Shown here: positions 1-5,797 of the stretch, one piece after another
How the letters are laid out: each line of letters begins with the position of its first letter
Position numbering within the stretch: the stretch's first letter is position 1
Origin: CAZTME01 sp964614795
GTDB taxonomy: Bacteria > Patescibacteriota > Microgenomatia > UBA1400 > PJMF01
Direction of reading: 5' to 3'
Assembly: GCA_964614795.1 (NCBI GenBank)
Contig: CAZTME010000012.1
Span: 1-19,112, forward strand
Length of the DNA: 19,112 bases
Position numbers and translations under genes: made by a program
Notes under the pieces: model-generated
Databases searched by the model: none
What the model saw: the letters and a program-made list of their open reading frames with translations, nothing else
What the model was told of the DNA's origin: nothing

Positions 1-2
1 AT

Positions 3-77
3 CTAGACTATTTTAGAGAAATAAATGATGATGCTATAGATAAAATTCAAAAATCAAGAAAAATAGACACATTTTAA
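3..77 (+). CDS. C-terminal end of an upstream gene (partial)
   Basis: An open frame enters from the left edge and ends at TAA 75-77, coding 24 residues that begin LDYFREINDD and end KSRKIDTF. The tail is charged and hydrophilic and ends 13 nt before the next ATG, so it could be the end of a co-directional gene co-transcribed with the permease. It is too short to assign a family. The other forward frames are stopped within the first 15 bases. It could also be chance. Confidence 0.35.
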   Translation, partial: LDYFREINDDAIDKIQKSRKIDTF

Positions 78-90
78 GAAAATTTCCATT

Positions 91-1257
91 ATGAACAAAA
101 CGATCTACAAAAAAAACAAAATAACTTCAGCTAAAACTGAAAAAAATGATAAATCAGATTCATTTATTATTCCAACAGAAAAACTGCGTTCAATGCGTGA
201 TACAGTTTATTTTGTCGCGGCTCTCATGGTGGCAATTATTGGCATTCGCTTTGTGGCCAGAGATTTAATTGCGCCAGTTTTATTGGCACTTTTTCTCACA
301 GCTTTGATGATGCCAATTTTTAAGTATTTTCGTCGTAAAGGCTTTGGTAGTATCACTTCATTATTATTAATGCTAGGTTCTGCTTTATCGGCAATTATTG
401 GTTTAATTGCATTGCTAAGTTGGTCAGTGATTTTGGTTGGAGACGCTATTTCTGCAAGTTTAACTCAATTTTCAATCTCAAGTAATAACTTTGTGGAAAG
501 ATTGATCGGTGATCAACAAATCGTTAACTCGCTTTTCTCAACAATTCAGCCGGATGTTGTTTTAGGATCGGCAATCTCTCTTTTGGATTCTTTGATTGGC
601 GTTGGCTTAAGCTTCTTAGTTGTTGCCCTTTTGTCGGTCATGTTGCTTCTTCACATTGACAGCGTTCCTAAAGATTTAGCAGTTTCATTAATGAAAGAAA
701 GTAGCGTTCTTTCCAGATTTCAAAGGTTTTTTCAAGCCACTTCTTTGTACATGATTGGTAGATTCAAAGTGAACTTAATTACAGGAGTACTCTTTTTAAT
801 CTCTTTGGTTTTTATGGGTATTCCTCATGCGTTTTTGTGGGGATTATTAACCGTGATTTTAAGTTTTATTCCTTATGTTGGCATAGTTTTGGCCGGATTA
901 ATGCCCACTTTGTTGGCCTATTCTCAAGGCGGTTTTGTTTTAGCTTTGATTGTCGTGGTCGTTTTAACTGCGCTCAACCTGTTTACAGAAAATATTTTGG
1001 ATCCCTACATTCAAGGTCAGCAAACTAAAATTTCTGCGGCGGCCATCATTATCGCCTTTTTGTTTTGGACTTGGCTTTTAGGTCCAATAGGAGCGGTTTT
1101 ATCCACGCCGTTAAGTGTTCTACTGAAGTTTGTTCTGGCGGATTATCAAGAAACCAGGTGGCTAGCTTCACTCATGGAAGGAAATTACGAGGCTTCAAAA
1201 TCGCAAGTCAATAAAACCGGTTTTCTCAAAAAATGGTGGGGAAAAATTGCTAGCTAA
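91..1257 (+). CDS. AI-2E family transporter (PerM/YdiK-like permease)
   Basis: This is a 388-residue multi-spanning membrane protein of the AI-2E/PerM family, a broad group of exporters and antiporters whose substrate cannot be read from sequence. A hydrophilic N-terminus of about 35 residues is followed by hydrophobic segments near 38-58, 62-78, 87-113 and 163-190, and by a dense membrane region from about 225 to 350. Family hallmarks are visible: a FIPYVG turn between helices in the second half, and ENILDPYIQGQ followed by the last helices and a GPIGAVLSTPL segment. Length is normal for the family. No strong Shine-Dalgarno site precedes the ATG, and the possible upstream gene ends 13 nt before it. 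Its stop codon overlaps the stop of the convergent small gene. The family call is firm. The name AI-2E does not imply quorum signalling here. Confidence 0.9.
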   Translation: MNKTIYKKNKITSAKTEKNDKSDSFIIPTEKLRSMRDTVYFVAALMVAIIGIRFVARDLIAPVLLALFLTALMMPIFKYFRRKGFGSITSLLLMLGSALSAIIGLIALLSWSVILVGDAISASLTQFSISSNNFVERLIGDQQIVNSLFSTIQPDVVLGSAISLLDSLIGVGLSFLVVALLSVMLLLHIDSVPKDLAVSLMKESSVLSRFQRFFQATSLYMIGRFKVNLITGVLFLISLVFMGIPHAFLWGLLTVILSFIPYVGIVLAGLMPTLLAYSQGGFVLALIVVVVLTALNLFTENILDPYIQGQQTKISAAAIIIAFLFWTWLLGPIGAVLSTPLSVLLKFVLADYQETRWLASLMEGNYEASKSQVNKTGFLKKWWGKIAS

Positions 1258-1532
1258 GATTTACGAGCATTTGGAAACTCAGATTCAAGAAGTTCTAAAG
1301 TTTTCTTTGCTTGTTCTTGATTTTCGGATCTTAAAAAATCTCTATATTGATTTAACAATTCTTCATATCTTCTTCCCTTATCATCAGCTAAAGGTGAGAA
1401 GGCTGTGTAAATTACAATGGCCGCAAGTGCTTCCTCATCACCAGCATATTTAATTCTCAAAGAATCAATGAGATACTGTGTGAGTGTGGCTGGATCATTA
1501 AGAGTTAAATGATCTTCATGAGAAAGTGGCAT
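1254..1532 (-). CDS. Hypothetical small acidic helical protein
   Basis: This 92-residue protein is not recognised. It is hydrophilic, contains one hydrophobic stretch (AALAAIVIYTAF type, about residues 35-46) and is predicted by eye to be mostly helical, with a charged C-terminal half resembling a short coiled coil (YEELLNQYRDFLRSENQEQ). There is no signal peptide, cysteine cluster or known motif. Its own promoter is visible: an extended -10 (TG-T-TATAAT) at 1549-1556 on the minus strand gives a leader of about 10 nt. It runs tail-to-tail with the permease gene, and the shared bases CTAA at 1254-1257 supply both stop codons. Codon use matches its neighbours and the promoter is well placed, so it is probably real. 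Confidence 0.7.
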   Translation of the reverse strand: MPLSHEDHLTLNDPATLTQYLIDSLRIKYAGDEEALAAIVIYTAFSPLADDKGRRYEELLNQYRDFLRSENQEQAKKTLELLESEFPNARKS

Positions 1533-1548
1533 ATTTCAATTGGCAGAA

Positions 1549-1556
1549 ATTATAAC
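1549..1556 (-). promoter_or_regulatory. Extended -10 promoter of the 92-residue gene
   Basis: On the minus strand the sequence reads GTTATAAT preceded by T, that is TG-T-TATAAT, a perfect extended -10. No good -35 is seen 17 bp upstream. The start codon lies 16 nt downstream of the hexamer. Confidence 0.6.
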
Positions 1557-1594
1557 ACTTAACATTTAACTTCTAAATTAGTGATTTCTTAATG

Positions 1595-1600
1595 TACAAT
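1595..1600 (+). promoter_or_regulatory. -10 box of ychF, probably leaderless
   Basis: TACAAT is followed by exactly 6 nt and then the ATG at 1607, so transcription would begin at or next to the start codon. No convincing -35 is seen. The in-frame ATG at 1592 would lie upstream of this -10. Confidence 0.5.
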
Positions 1601-1606
1601 AAGGAT

Positions 1607-2737
1607 ATGAACTTATCAGTCGGTATTGTAGGTTTACCAAACGTGGGCAAGTCCACACTTTTTAATGCTTTGCTCAAAGAGCAACAGGCTTTGGCAGCCA
1701 ATTATCCCTTCGCCACCATAGACCCTAACATTGGTGTGGTGCCGGTGCCGGATAGAAGATTAGATGTTTTGGCAAAAATCGTTAACACTTCTACGATCAA
1801 GCCTGCCACGATTGAATTTGTTGATATTGCCGGTTTAGTTGCCGGAGCCAGTCAGGGAGAAGGGTTGGGCAACAAATTTTTAGCTCACATTCGTGAATGC
1901 GCCATCATTTGTCATGTTTTGCGAGCATTTGAAGATGAAAATATTATCAGAGAAGGAGCAACGGAACCTCTTCAGGATTTGCAAGTGGTGAGAACGGAAT
2001 TAATGTTAGCCGATCTGGCCACTTTAGAAAAACAAGTGGAGCCTAAAGTCACAAAAGATAAGGAGTTACTAGATAACTGGCGAGTAGTGATTGCATGCAA
2101 AAAAGCTTTAAATGATGGAACACCTTTAGTAAAATTAGTCGAGAATGAGGCAGTTGCGGACGGTTATGGTTTAGCGGGAGTTTCTCAGGAAAAATTAGCC
2201 ATTTTGGCAAAAGATTTATCATTATTGACGGCTAAGTCCGAATTATTTGTCATCAATGTAAGTGAAACACAATTATCTGCGGAAGGAGTTGAAACGCTTA
2301 CAAGTCGTTATGCTCAATTATTAAATGTTTCCAGCGACAGAATTATTGTCATGTGCAATCAAGTTGAAAGCGAACTGGCCGCACTAGCAGATGAAGATAG
2401 ATTGGCATATTTGGCGGAATTGGGTTTAAGCAGTAGTGGACTGGACAGATTAATTATCGCTTCATACTCAACTTTGCATCTGCAAAGTTTTTTGACTGCC
2501 GGTGAAAAAGAAGTCAGAGCTTGGACCATTAAAAAAGGAACGGTGGCTCGTCAAGCTGCAGGTGTAATTCACACCGATTTTGAAAGATTGATGATTAGTG
2601 CTAAAGTTGTTTCTTACGGCGAATTTGTGCAATACAATGGTTGGAAAGGTGCCAAGGAGGCTGGTAAAGTTCGTACCGAAAGCCGAGATTATGTGATGCA
2701 AGAAGGGGACGTGGTGGAGTTTTTAATTGGCAAATAA
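1607..2737 (+). CDS. ychF: Redox-regulated ribosome-associated ATPase/GTPase YchF (OLA1/Obg family)
   Basis: YchF is an Obg-family P-loop NTPase that prefers ATP, binds ribosomes and has been linked to translation control and stress responses. This 376-residue protein has the complete layout. The P-loop GLPNVGKST is at residues 9-17, G3 is in DIAGLVAGASQGEGLGN, and the family-specific NQVE (NxxE in place of NKxD) explains the relaxed nucleotide choice. A coiled-coil insertion follows G3, and the C-terminal TGS domain ends in GDVVEFLIGK. I place the start at the second in-frame ATG because family members begin 3-6 residues before GIVGLPN, and because a TACAAT -10 box lies between the two ATGs. 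An alternative start at 1592 would add five residues. E. coli YchF has 363 residues, so length is normal. Confidence 0.96.
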   Translation: MNLSVGIVGLPNVGKSTLFNALLKEQQALAANYPFATIDPNIGVVPVPDRRLDVLAKIVNTSTIKPATIEFVDIAGLVAGASQGEGLGNKFLAHIRECAIICHVLRAFEDENIIREGATEPLQDLQVVRTELMLADLATLEKQVEPKVTKDKELLDNWRVVIACKKALNDGTPLVKLVENEAVADGYGLAGVSQEKLAILAKDLSLLTAKSELFVINVSETQLSAEGVETLTSRYAQLLNVSSDRIIVMCNQVESELAALADEDRLAYLAELGLSSSGLDRLIIASYSTLHLQSFLTAGEKEVRAWTIKKGTVARQAAGVIHTDFERLMISAKVVSYGEFVQYNGWKGAKEAGKVRTESRDYVMQEGDVVEFLIGK

Positions 2738-2742
2738 CAGGA

Positions 2743-2814
2743 TTGTTGCACAATAACAAAGCGATTCATTTGCTCATCATCAAATTAATTTATGTTCTTG
2801 TTGTTACGCGACAA
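2743..2814. repeat. Intergenic inverted-repeat element, copy A
   Basis: Left end TTGTTGCACAATAACAA (2743-2759); right end TTCTTGTTGTTACGCGACAA, with ATG before it. The terminal TTGTTGC pairs with the terminal GCGACAA (one G-T mismatch). It fills the gap between the ychF stop and the rpsF promoter, and its last bases occupy the -35 position of that promoter. Confidence 0.55.
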
Positions 2815-2826
2815 ATCCAATTTTTA

Positions 2827-2835
2827 TGCTATAAT
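2827..2835 (+). promoter_or_regulatory. Extended -10 promoter of the rpsF operon
   Basis: TGCTATAAT is a perfect extended -10. GCGACA at 2808-2813, within the right end of repeat copy A, sits 16 bp upstream and keeps the GACA half of a -35. The predicted start near 2841-2843 coincides with the first base of the leader stem. Confidence 0.75.
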
Positions 2836-2840
2836 ACCCC

Positions 2841-2904
2841 AGCTCGGTTCGTTCAGGAAATTCCTGAAGAAATCCAATCGCTCTCCGAGCTAACGAAAGG
2901 GCAA
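2841..2904 (+). promoter_or_regulatory. Structured 5' leader of rpsF-ssb-rpsR (candidate S6:S18 autoregulatory RNA)
   Basis: The leader holds nested inverted repeats. AGCTCGG (2841-2847) pairs with CCGAGCT (2885-2891). Inside it, TTCAGG (2852-2857) pairs with CCTGAA (2863-2868) around a five-base loop. The outer stem ends 4 nt before the Shine-Dalgarno-like GAAAGGG, so folding or protein binding could gate translation. A CCG lies at the base of the 3' strand. Many bacteria autoregulate this operon by an S6:S18 complex binding a CCG-containing rpsF leader; whether this leader belongs to that motif is inference. Confidence 0.55.
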
Positions 2905-3342
2905 ATGAAAATAATTGCAGATAAACGTATTCGTCAATACGAATTAACTTTTTTACTTCCGGTAAGTTTAACTACGGATGAAGTTAAATCAATTCATGAA
3001 AAGATTGAATCTTTAGTTAAAAAACACAAAGGTGAAGTTAAAGATTTGCAAGAATGGGGTAAAAAAACCCTGGCTTACGCTGTTCGTTTTAAAAGCAAAC
3101 CTCAACACGAAGCAAACTTTTTTCATTTCTTAATCGAACTGGATTCCACTCAAGTGCAAGCGTTGGAAAAAGCTGTTAAATTGGAACCAATGATCATGCG
3201 TCATCTTTTGGTTTTGGCACAGCCGGAAACCACTCCATTAGTGAAAGAAGAAAAATCTCAAACTGCTGAAGGAAAAGAAGTTAAGAAAAAAGTTCCGGCA
3301 AAAAAAGCTAAAACTTCTACAGTAAACGCTACAAAGGAATAG
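2905..3342 (+). CDS. rpsF: 30S ribosomal protein S6 with basic C-terminal tail
   Basis: Ribosomal protein S6 binds the central domain of 16S rRNA together with S18. The S6 fold covers roughly residues 1-105: the opening RQYELTFLLP strand, the DEVKSIHEKIESLVKKHKGEV helix region, EWGKKTLAYAV, the FFHFLIELDS strand and the ending MRHLLVL. A lysine/alanine/threonine-rich tail of about 40 residues follows, absent from typical S6 of about 95-135 residues. I chose ATG 2905 because it matches the family start and follows GAAAGGG. The frame is open back to a TTG at 2743, but that region contains the repeat element, the promoter and the leader stem. It is first in the rpsF-ssb-rpsR operon. Identity is firm and the start is likely. 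Confidence 0.95.
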   Translation: MKIIADKRIRQYELTFLLPVSLTTDEVKSIHEKIESLVKKHKGEVKDLQEWGKKTLAYAVRFKSKPQHEANFFHFLIELDSTQVQALEKAVKLEPMIMRHLLVLAQPETTPLVKEEKSQTAEGKEVKKKVPAKKAKTSTVNATKE

Positions 3343-3373
3343 TAAACTGAAAGCATAGTAAAAAACTGTTGAC

Positions 3374-3384
3374 CTAACGAAAGG
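3374..3384 (+). promoter_or_regulatory. Second copy of the 11-mer CTAACGAAAGG ahead of ssb
   Basis: The same 11 bases occur at 2890-2900, where they contain the rpsF ribosome-binding site. Here the copy lies 19 nt before the ssb ATG, and ssb has a separate, better-placed AAAGGA at 3393-3398. The copy can form a small ACCT/AGGT hairpin. It may be a shared operon control site or coincidence. Confidence 0.35.
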
Positions 3385-3403
3385 TTCACAAGAAAGGAAA
3401 AGT

Positions 3404-3856
3404 ATGTCCGCACGTTCACTCAATAAGGTAATGATTATCGGTAATCTTACCAGAGACCCAAACATGCGCTATACGCCAAATAATACGGCTGTTTGTTCAT
3501 TTGGTTTGGCTACCAATCGCACCTGGGCATCTGCCGATGGTGGTGATAAACAAGAAAGAGTTGATTTTCACAACATTGTGGCTTGGTCAAAACTAGCTGA
3601 AATTTGCGGTCAATTACTACATAAGGGTGACAAAGTTTATGTGGAAGGAAGATTACAAACTCGAGATTGGAAAGCTCAAGATGGCAGTGAGCGTCGCATT
3701 ACTGAAATCGTCATTGACAACATGATTCTGCTTAGATCCAGTGGTTCGAGTAATGAAAAAGCGGAACAAAATCAAGAAGAAATGGGAGCAATGGACGACA
3801 CCCCAATTACTGCTGATAATACCGCCGATTCTGTCGCCGACGATATTCCTTTCTAA
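3404..3856 (+). CDS. ssb: Single-stranded DNA-binding protein
   Basis: SSB coats single-stranded DNA during replication, repair and recombination. The 150-residue protein has an N-terminal OB fold (about 1-110) with recognisable elements: LNKVMIIGNLTRDP, a FGLATNR strand, FHNIVAWSKLAEICGQLLHKGDKVYVEGRL and the closing WKAQDGSERRITEIV strand. A flexible acidic tail then ends in DDIPF, the conserved tip that docks partner proteins such as exonuclease I, PriA and the DNA polymerase clamp loader. The start is set by AAAGGA at 3393-3398, 5 nt before the ATG. It sits between rpsF and rpsR, its classical bacterial position, so it should be coupled to ribosomal protein synthesis. Confidence 0.97.
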   Translation: MSARSLNKVMIIGNLTRDPNMRYTPNNTAVCSFGLATNRTWASADGGDKQERVDFHNIVAWSKLAEICGQLLHKGDKVYVEGRLQTRDWKAQDGSERRITEIVIDNMILLRSSGSSNEKAEQNQEEMGAMDDTPITADNTADSVADDIPF

Positions 3857-3890
3857 AGATTGAATAATTAAATAATAAAGAAAGCAATTT

Positions 3891-4115
3891 ATGCCAATGA
3901 AGAGAAAATATAAGCCCAAAGCCACCAGGCCGAAAGAAACTGGTTTGTACTTTTCCTATAAACAACCTGGAGCGTTGAAAAAATTTCTGACTGAGCAAGG
4001 ATCAATTATCCCCAGAGGAGAAACTGGATTATCTCAAAAAGATCAGCGCAGAATGGCTGTGGAAGTGAAAAGAGCAAGGCATTTGGCTTTGCTACCATTT
4101 ACACAAACATTGTAA
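3891..4115 (+). CDS. rpsR: 30S ribosomal protein S18
   Basis: S18 partners S6 on the 16S rRNA central domain. The 74-residue product shows the family pattern: a basic N-terminus (KRKYKPKATRPKE), a tyrosine/lysine turn (YFSYKQPGALKKFLTEQG), the loop IIPRGETGLSQKDQRRM and the terminal helix VKRARHLALLPF. The usual CxF/CxY cysteines near the N-terminus are not present, so it is a cysteine-free form. Start choice is slightly open because ATG occurs at both 3891 and 3897, with only weak AAAGAAAG upstream. It is last in the rpsF-ssb-rpsR operon. The rplI gene (L9) that often follows is absent, and ctpA with its own promoter comes next. Confidence 0.95.
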   Translation: MPMKRKYKPKATRPKETGLYFSYKQPGALKKFLTEQGSIIPRGETGLSQKDQRRMAVEVKRARHLALLPFTQTL

Positions 4116-4128
4116 GCGAAATTTTTTT

Positions 4129-4143
4129 TTCTCAGATTGAGAA
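4129..4143 (+). promoter_or_regulatory. Dyad TTCTCA-GAT-TGAGAA overlapping the ctpA -35
   Basis: A perfect 6-bp inverted repeat with a 3-nt centre includes the TTGAGA -35 hexamer (4137-4142). It follows a run of ten T residues. It could be an operator, or the stem of a weak terminator for rpsR, although the T run lies on the wrong side for plus-strand termination. Confidence 0.35.
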
Positions 4144-4165
4144 ATTAAGAAATTTAAGTTACACT
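4137..4165 (+). promoter_or_regulatory. Promoter of ctpA
   Basis: TTGAGA (4137-4142), a 17-bp spacer and TACACT (4160-4165) form a near-consensus sigma-70-type promoter. Only 9 nt separate the -10 from ATG 4175, so the predicted mRNA has a leader of about 0-3 nt and no Shine-Dalgarno site. Confidence 0.65.
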
Positions 4166-4174
4166 TACAGCCCT

Positions 4175-5452
4175 ATGAAGTCTTCATGGAAAAAAATTCT
4201 TGGTCAATCAATTATTGTCATCTTGCTTGTAGTTTTTGGCGCGGTTCTTCAGGATCGCTATAACTTCTTAAGTCTCACTCCACTTGCGCACAACTCTTCA
4301 TCCGGTTCTTTTTCTTCTTCAACATTGCCACTAATTACCAACGGAGAAACCCCTGCTGATTTTGCAAAAAAAGTGGATATGAGCGTTTTTTGGCAAACTT
4401 GGAGATTATTGGAAGACGAGTATTATCTAACAGAAAAAATTGATCCTCAAAAAATGGTGGATGGAGCGGTAGCCGGTATGGTGTCCGCTCTTGGAGATCC
4501 ATATACAGCCTACTTACCACCAAAGGAGTTAGAGCGAAGTGGGCAAGACTTGGCCGGTAGTTTTTATGGAGTGGGAATAGAGCTTGGTTTTAGTGAAGAA
4601 GGAATTTTATCGGTGATGGCGCCACTTGATGGTACTCCGGCTCAAAAAGCCGGTTTGCAACCCAATGATCTCATTTTGAATGTTAATGATCCTGCAAAAA
4701 ATATCAATGAATCGACCAGTGGTTGGTCGTTGGAAAAAGCGGTTGATACAATTCGTGGCGCAAAAGGCACGCCGGTAACTTTAACATTGCTACGAAAAAA
4801 CGGTGAGGGCAAGCCGTTTGAAGTCGAATTGATTAGAGATGAAATAATCATTAAATCAGTCACTTTGGAATTTATTGAAAAAGATGGTAAAAAAATCGCT
4901 CATTTAAAATTATCAAGATTTGGTGAGAGAACAGAGGCGGAGTGGAACACTGCAGTTCAAGAAATTCTAGCTAACCAATCTCAATTGAATGGTATTGTTT
5001 TGGACATGCGCAATAATCCGGGTGGTTTATTTGACGCCGCACAGTTTGTTGCCAGCGAATTTATAGACTCGGGTGTGATCGTTTCCCAAAAAGGCAAAAC
5101 GATGAGTAAGGATTTTGTTTCTCAGGGAAGACATCGATTGTCAAGCATTCCCACTGTGGTATTGATCAATGGTGGAAGTGCTTCCGCTTCGGAAATAGTG
5201 GCCGGAGCGCTCAAAGATCGCAAAAACATAATTATTGTCGGAGAAAAAAGTTTTGGTAAAGGAACAGTGCAAGATAGGCAAGAACTTCCCAATGGGGGAG
5301 GAGTGCATATTACCATTGCTCAATGGTTAACACCAAATGGCACATGGATTCATGAAAGCGGTATCCTGCCGGATGTGGAAATCAAGGATGATTTGGAAAC
5401 GGAAGAAGTAGATGAGGCTTTGGATAAAGCGATCGAGCAGTTGAAAAAATAA
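4175..5452 (+). CDS. Carboxy-terminal processing protease, peptidase family S41A (CtpA-like)
   Basis: CtpA-type serine proteases act outside the cytoplasmic membrane and degrade or trim proteins from exposed C-termini. The 425-residue protein has an N-terminal membrane anchor (about residues 9-25), a Ser-rich linker (41-50), a helical segment with GDPYTAYLPP, and a PDZ domain (about 125-225) with GVGIELGF and AGLQPNDLILNV. The S41 protease domain carries the catalytic pair Ser337 in GGSASASE and Lys362 in SFGKGTVQ, 25 residues apart as in the family. The active site is therefore complete. It has its own promoter with almost no leader. The next gene on the strand is an HtrA-type protease, so two anchored PDZ proteases share this locus and may cooperate in envelope protein quality control (inference). 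Confidence 0.95.
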   Translation: MKSSWKKILGQSIIVILLVVFGAVLQDRYNFLSLTPLAHNSSSGSFSSSTLPLITNGETPADFAKKVDMSVFWQTWRLLEDEYYLTEKIDPQKMVDGAVAGMVSALGDPYTAYLPPKELERSGQDLAGSFYGVGIELGFSEEGILSVMAPLDGTPAQKAGLQPNDLILNVNDPAKNINESTSGWSLEKAVDTIRGAKGTPVTLTLLRKNGEGKPFEVELIRDEIIIKSVTLEFIEKDGKKIAHLKLSRFGERTEAEWNTAVQEILANQSQLNGIVLDMRNNPGGLFDAAQFVASEFIDSGVIVSQKGKTMSKDFVSQGRHRLSSIPTVVLINGGSASASEIVAGALKDRKNIIIVGEKSFGKGTVQDRQELPNGGGVHITIAQWLTPNGTWIHESGILPDVEIKDDLETEEVDEALDKAIEQLKK

Positions 5453-5475
5453 GCGCATAATCAATAAATTTTGAG

Positions 5476-5507
5476 TTGTTATTGTGTTGCAAGTTTATTG
5501 CTTGCAA
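5476..5507. repeat. Partial inverted-repeat element, copy F, with adjoining hairpin
   Basis: TTGTTATTGTG (5476-5486) is identical to the reverse complement of CACAATAACAA in copy A and to the right end of copy E. It runs directly into the 7-bp inverted repeat TTGCAAG...CTTGCAA (5487-5507). The second end of the element is not clear. Confidence 0.4.
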
Positions 5508-5733
5508 GTAAATGTAAAAAATGCCTCATTTTGTTACGTTTTGTCAGCTTGACTAAAAGTTTTTTTTTCAGATAATCAGGATCGATCAATAAATCATTTT
5601 TAAAAAAACATTCAGCAGGCACTACATTAAAAATTAATAAAACTAAATAAACTTCCCGGGAGCTTGCGCTCAGGGTTTTTAGTTTGTTACAAGAAGATCT
5701 TGTGCTACTGCGTAGCGGCTCCTTCATCCCCAA
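5479..5733 (-). CDS. Doubtful 84-residue frame, possible gene remnant
   Basis: This minus-strand frame is open for 84 codons. The C-terminal part (about residues 34-84) has protein-like composition and host-like codon choice, including a run beginning PAECFFKND and a basic end. The N-terminal third, however, is read through the hairpin cluster at 5640-5733 and looks like chance. No promoter or ribosome-binding site was found, and no family is recognised. It may be a decayed gene end, a small real gene with a later start, or noise. Confidence 0.22.
   Translation of the reverse strand: MGMKEPLRSSTRSSCNKLKTLSASSREVYLVLLIFNVVPAECFFKNDLLIDPDYLKKKLLVKLTKRNKMRHFLHLLASNKLATQ
5640..5685 (+). terminator. 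Long hairpin with T tract (possible ctpA terminator, possibly bidirectional)
   Basis: AAACTAAA (5640-5647) pairs with TTTAGTTT (5678-5685). Inside, CCC (5655-5657) pairs with GGG (5673-5675), and GAGC with GCTC closes a TTGC loop. The GC stem is followed by TTTTT, as in an intrinsic terminator, and the A-rich 5' arm would serve the opposite strand. It is 190 bp past the ctpA stop. Confidence 0.45.
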
Positions 5734-5753
5734 GCGACTTTTCGGTCGGGGAT
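5689..5753. ncRNA. Run of three further hairpins, candidate structured RNA or repeat cassette
   Basis: Three stems follow one another. ACAAGA/TCTTGT closes an AGA loop (5689-5703). GCTAC/GTAGC closes a TGC loop (5704-5716). ATCCC plus CGAC pairs with GTCG plus GGGAT (5726-5753). The run is clearly richer in GC than its surroundings. No known RNA family is recognised. Confidence 0.3.
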
Positions 5754-5797
5754 TTATGGAAAGTAGGTTAAATTAATTATTAATAATAGAAAAAATT

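Larger units (their letters stand above)
5453..5797. other. Non-coding gap rich in hairpins between ctpA and htrA
   Basis: This stretch of 345 bases holds a copy-F-like repeat end at 5476-5486, a TTGCAAG/CTTGCAA hairpin at 5487-5507, and a run of four GC-richer hairpins at 5640-5753. A doubtful minus-strand frame runs through much of it. No convincing promoter was located for htrA, although the AT-rich stretch at 5771-5790 could hold one. Confidence 0.5.

Noticed and set aside
1247..1453. 68-codon plus-strand frame
   Set aside because: Antisense shadow of the 92-residue minus-strand gene, which has a promoter.
2743..2904. N-terminal extension of S6 by 54 residues from TTG 2743
   Set aside because: The extension is read through the repeat element, the TATAAT promoter and the leader stem; the S6 family starts at the M of MKIIADKRIRQYE.
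4121..4130. T tract after rpsR as an intrinsic terminator
   Set aside because: The ten T residues precede the dyad rather than follow a stem, so the plus-strand terminator order is wrong.
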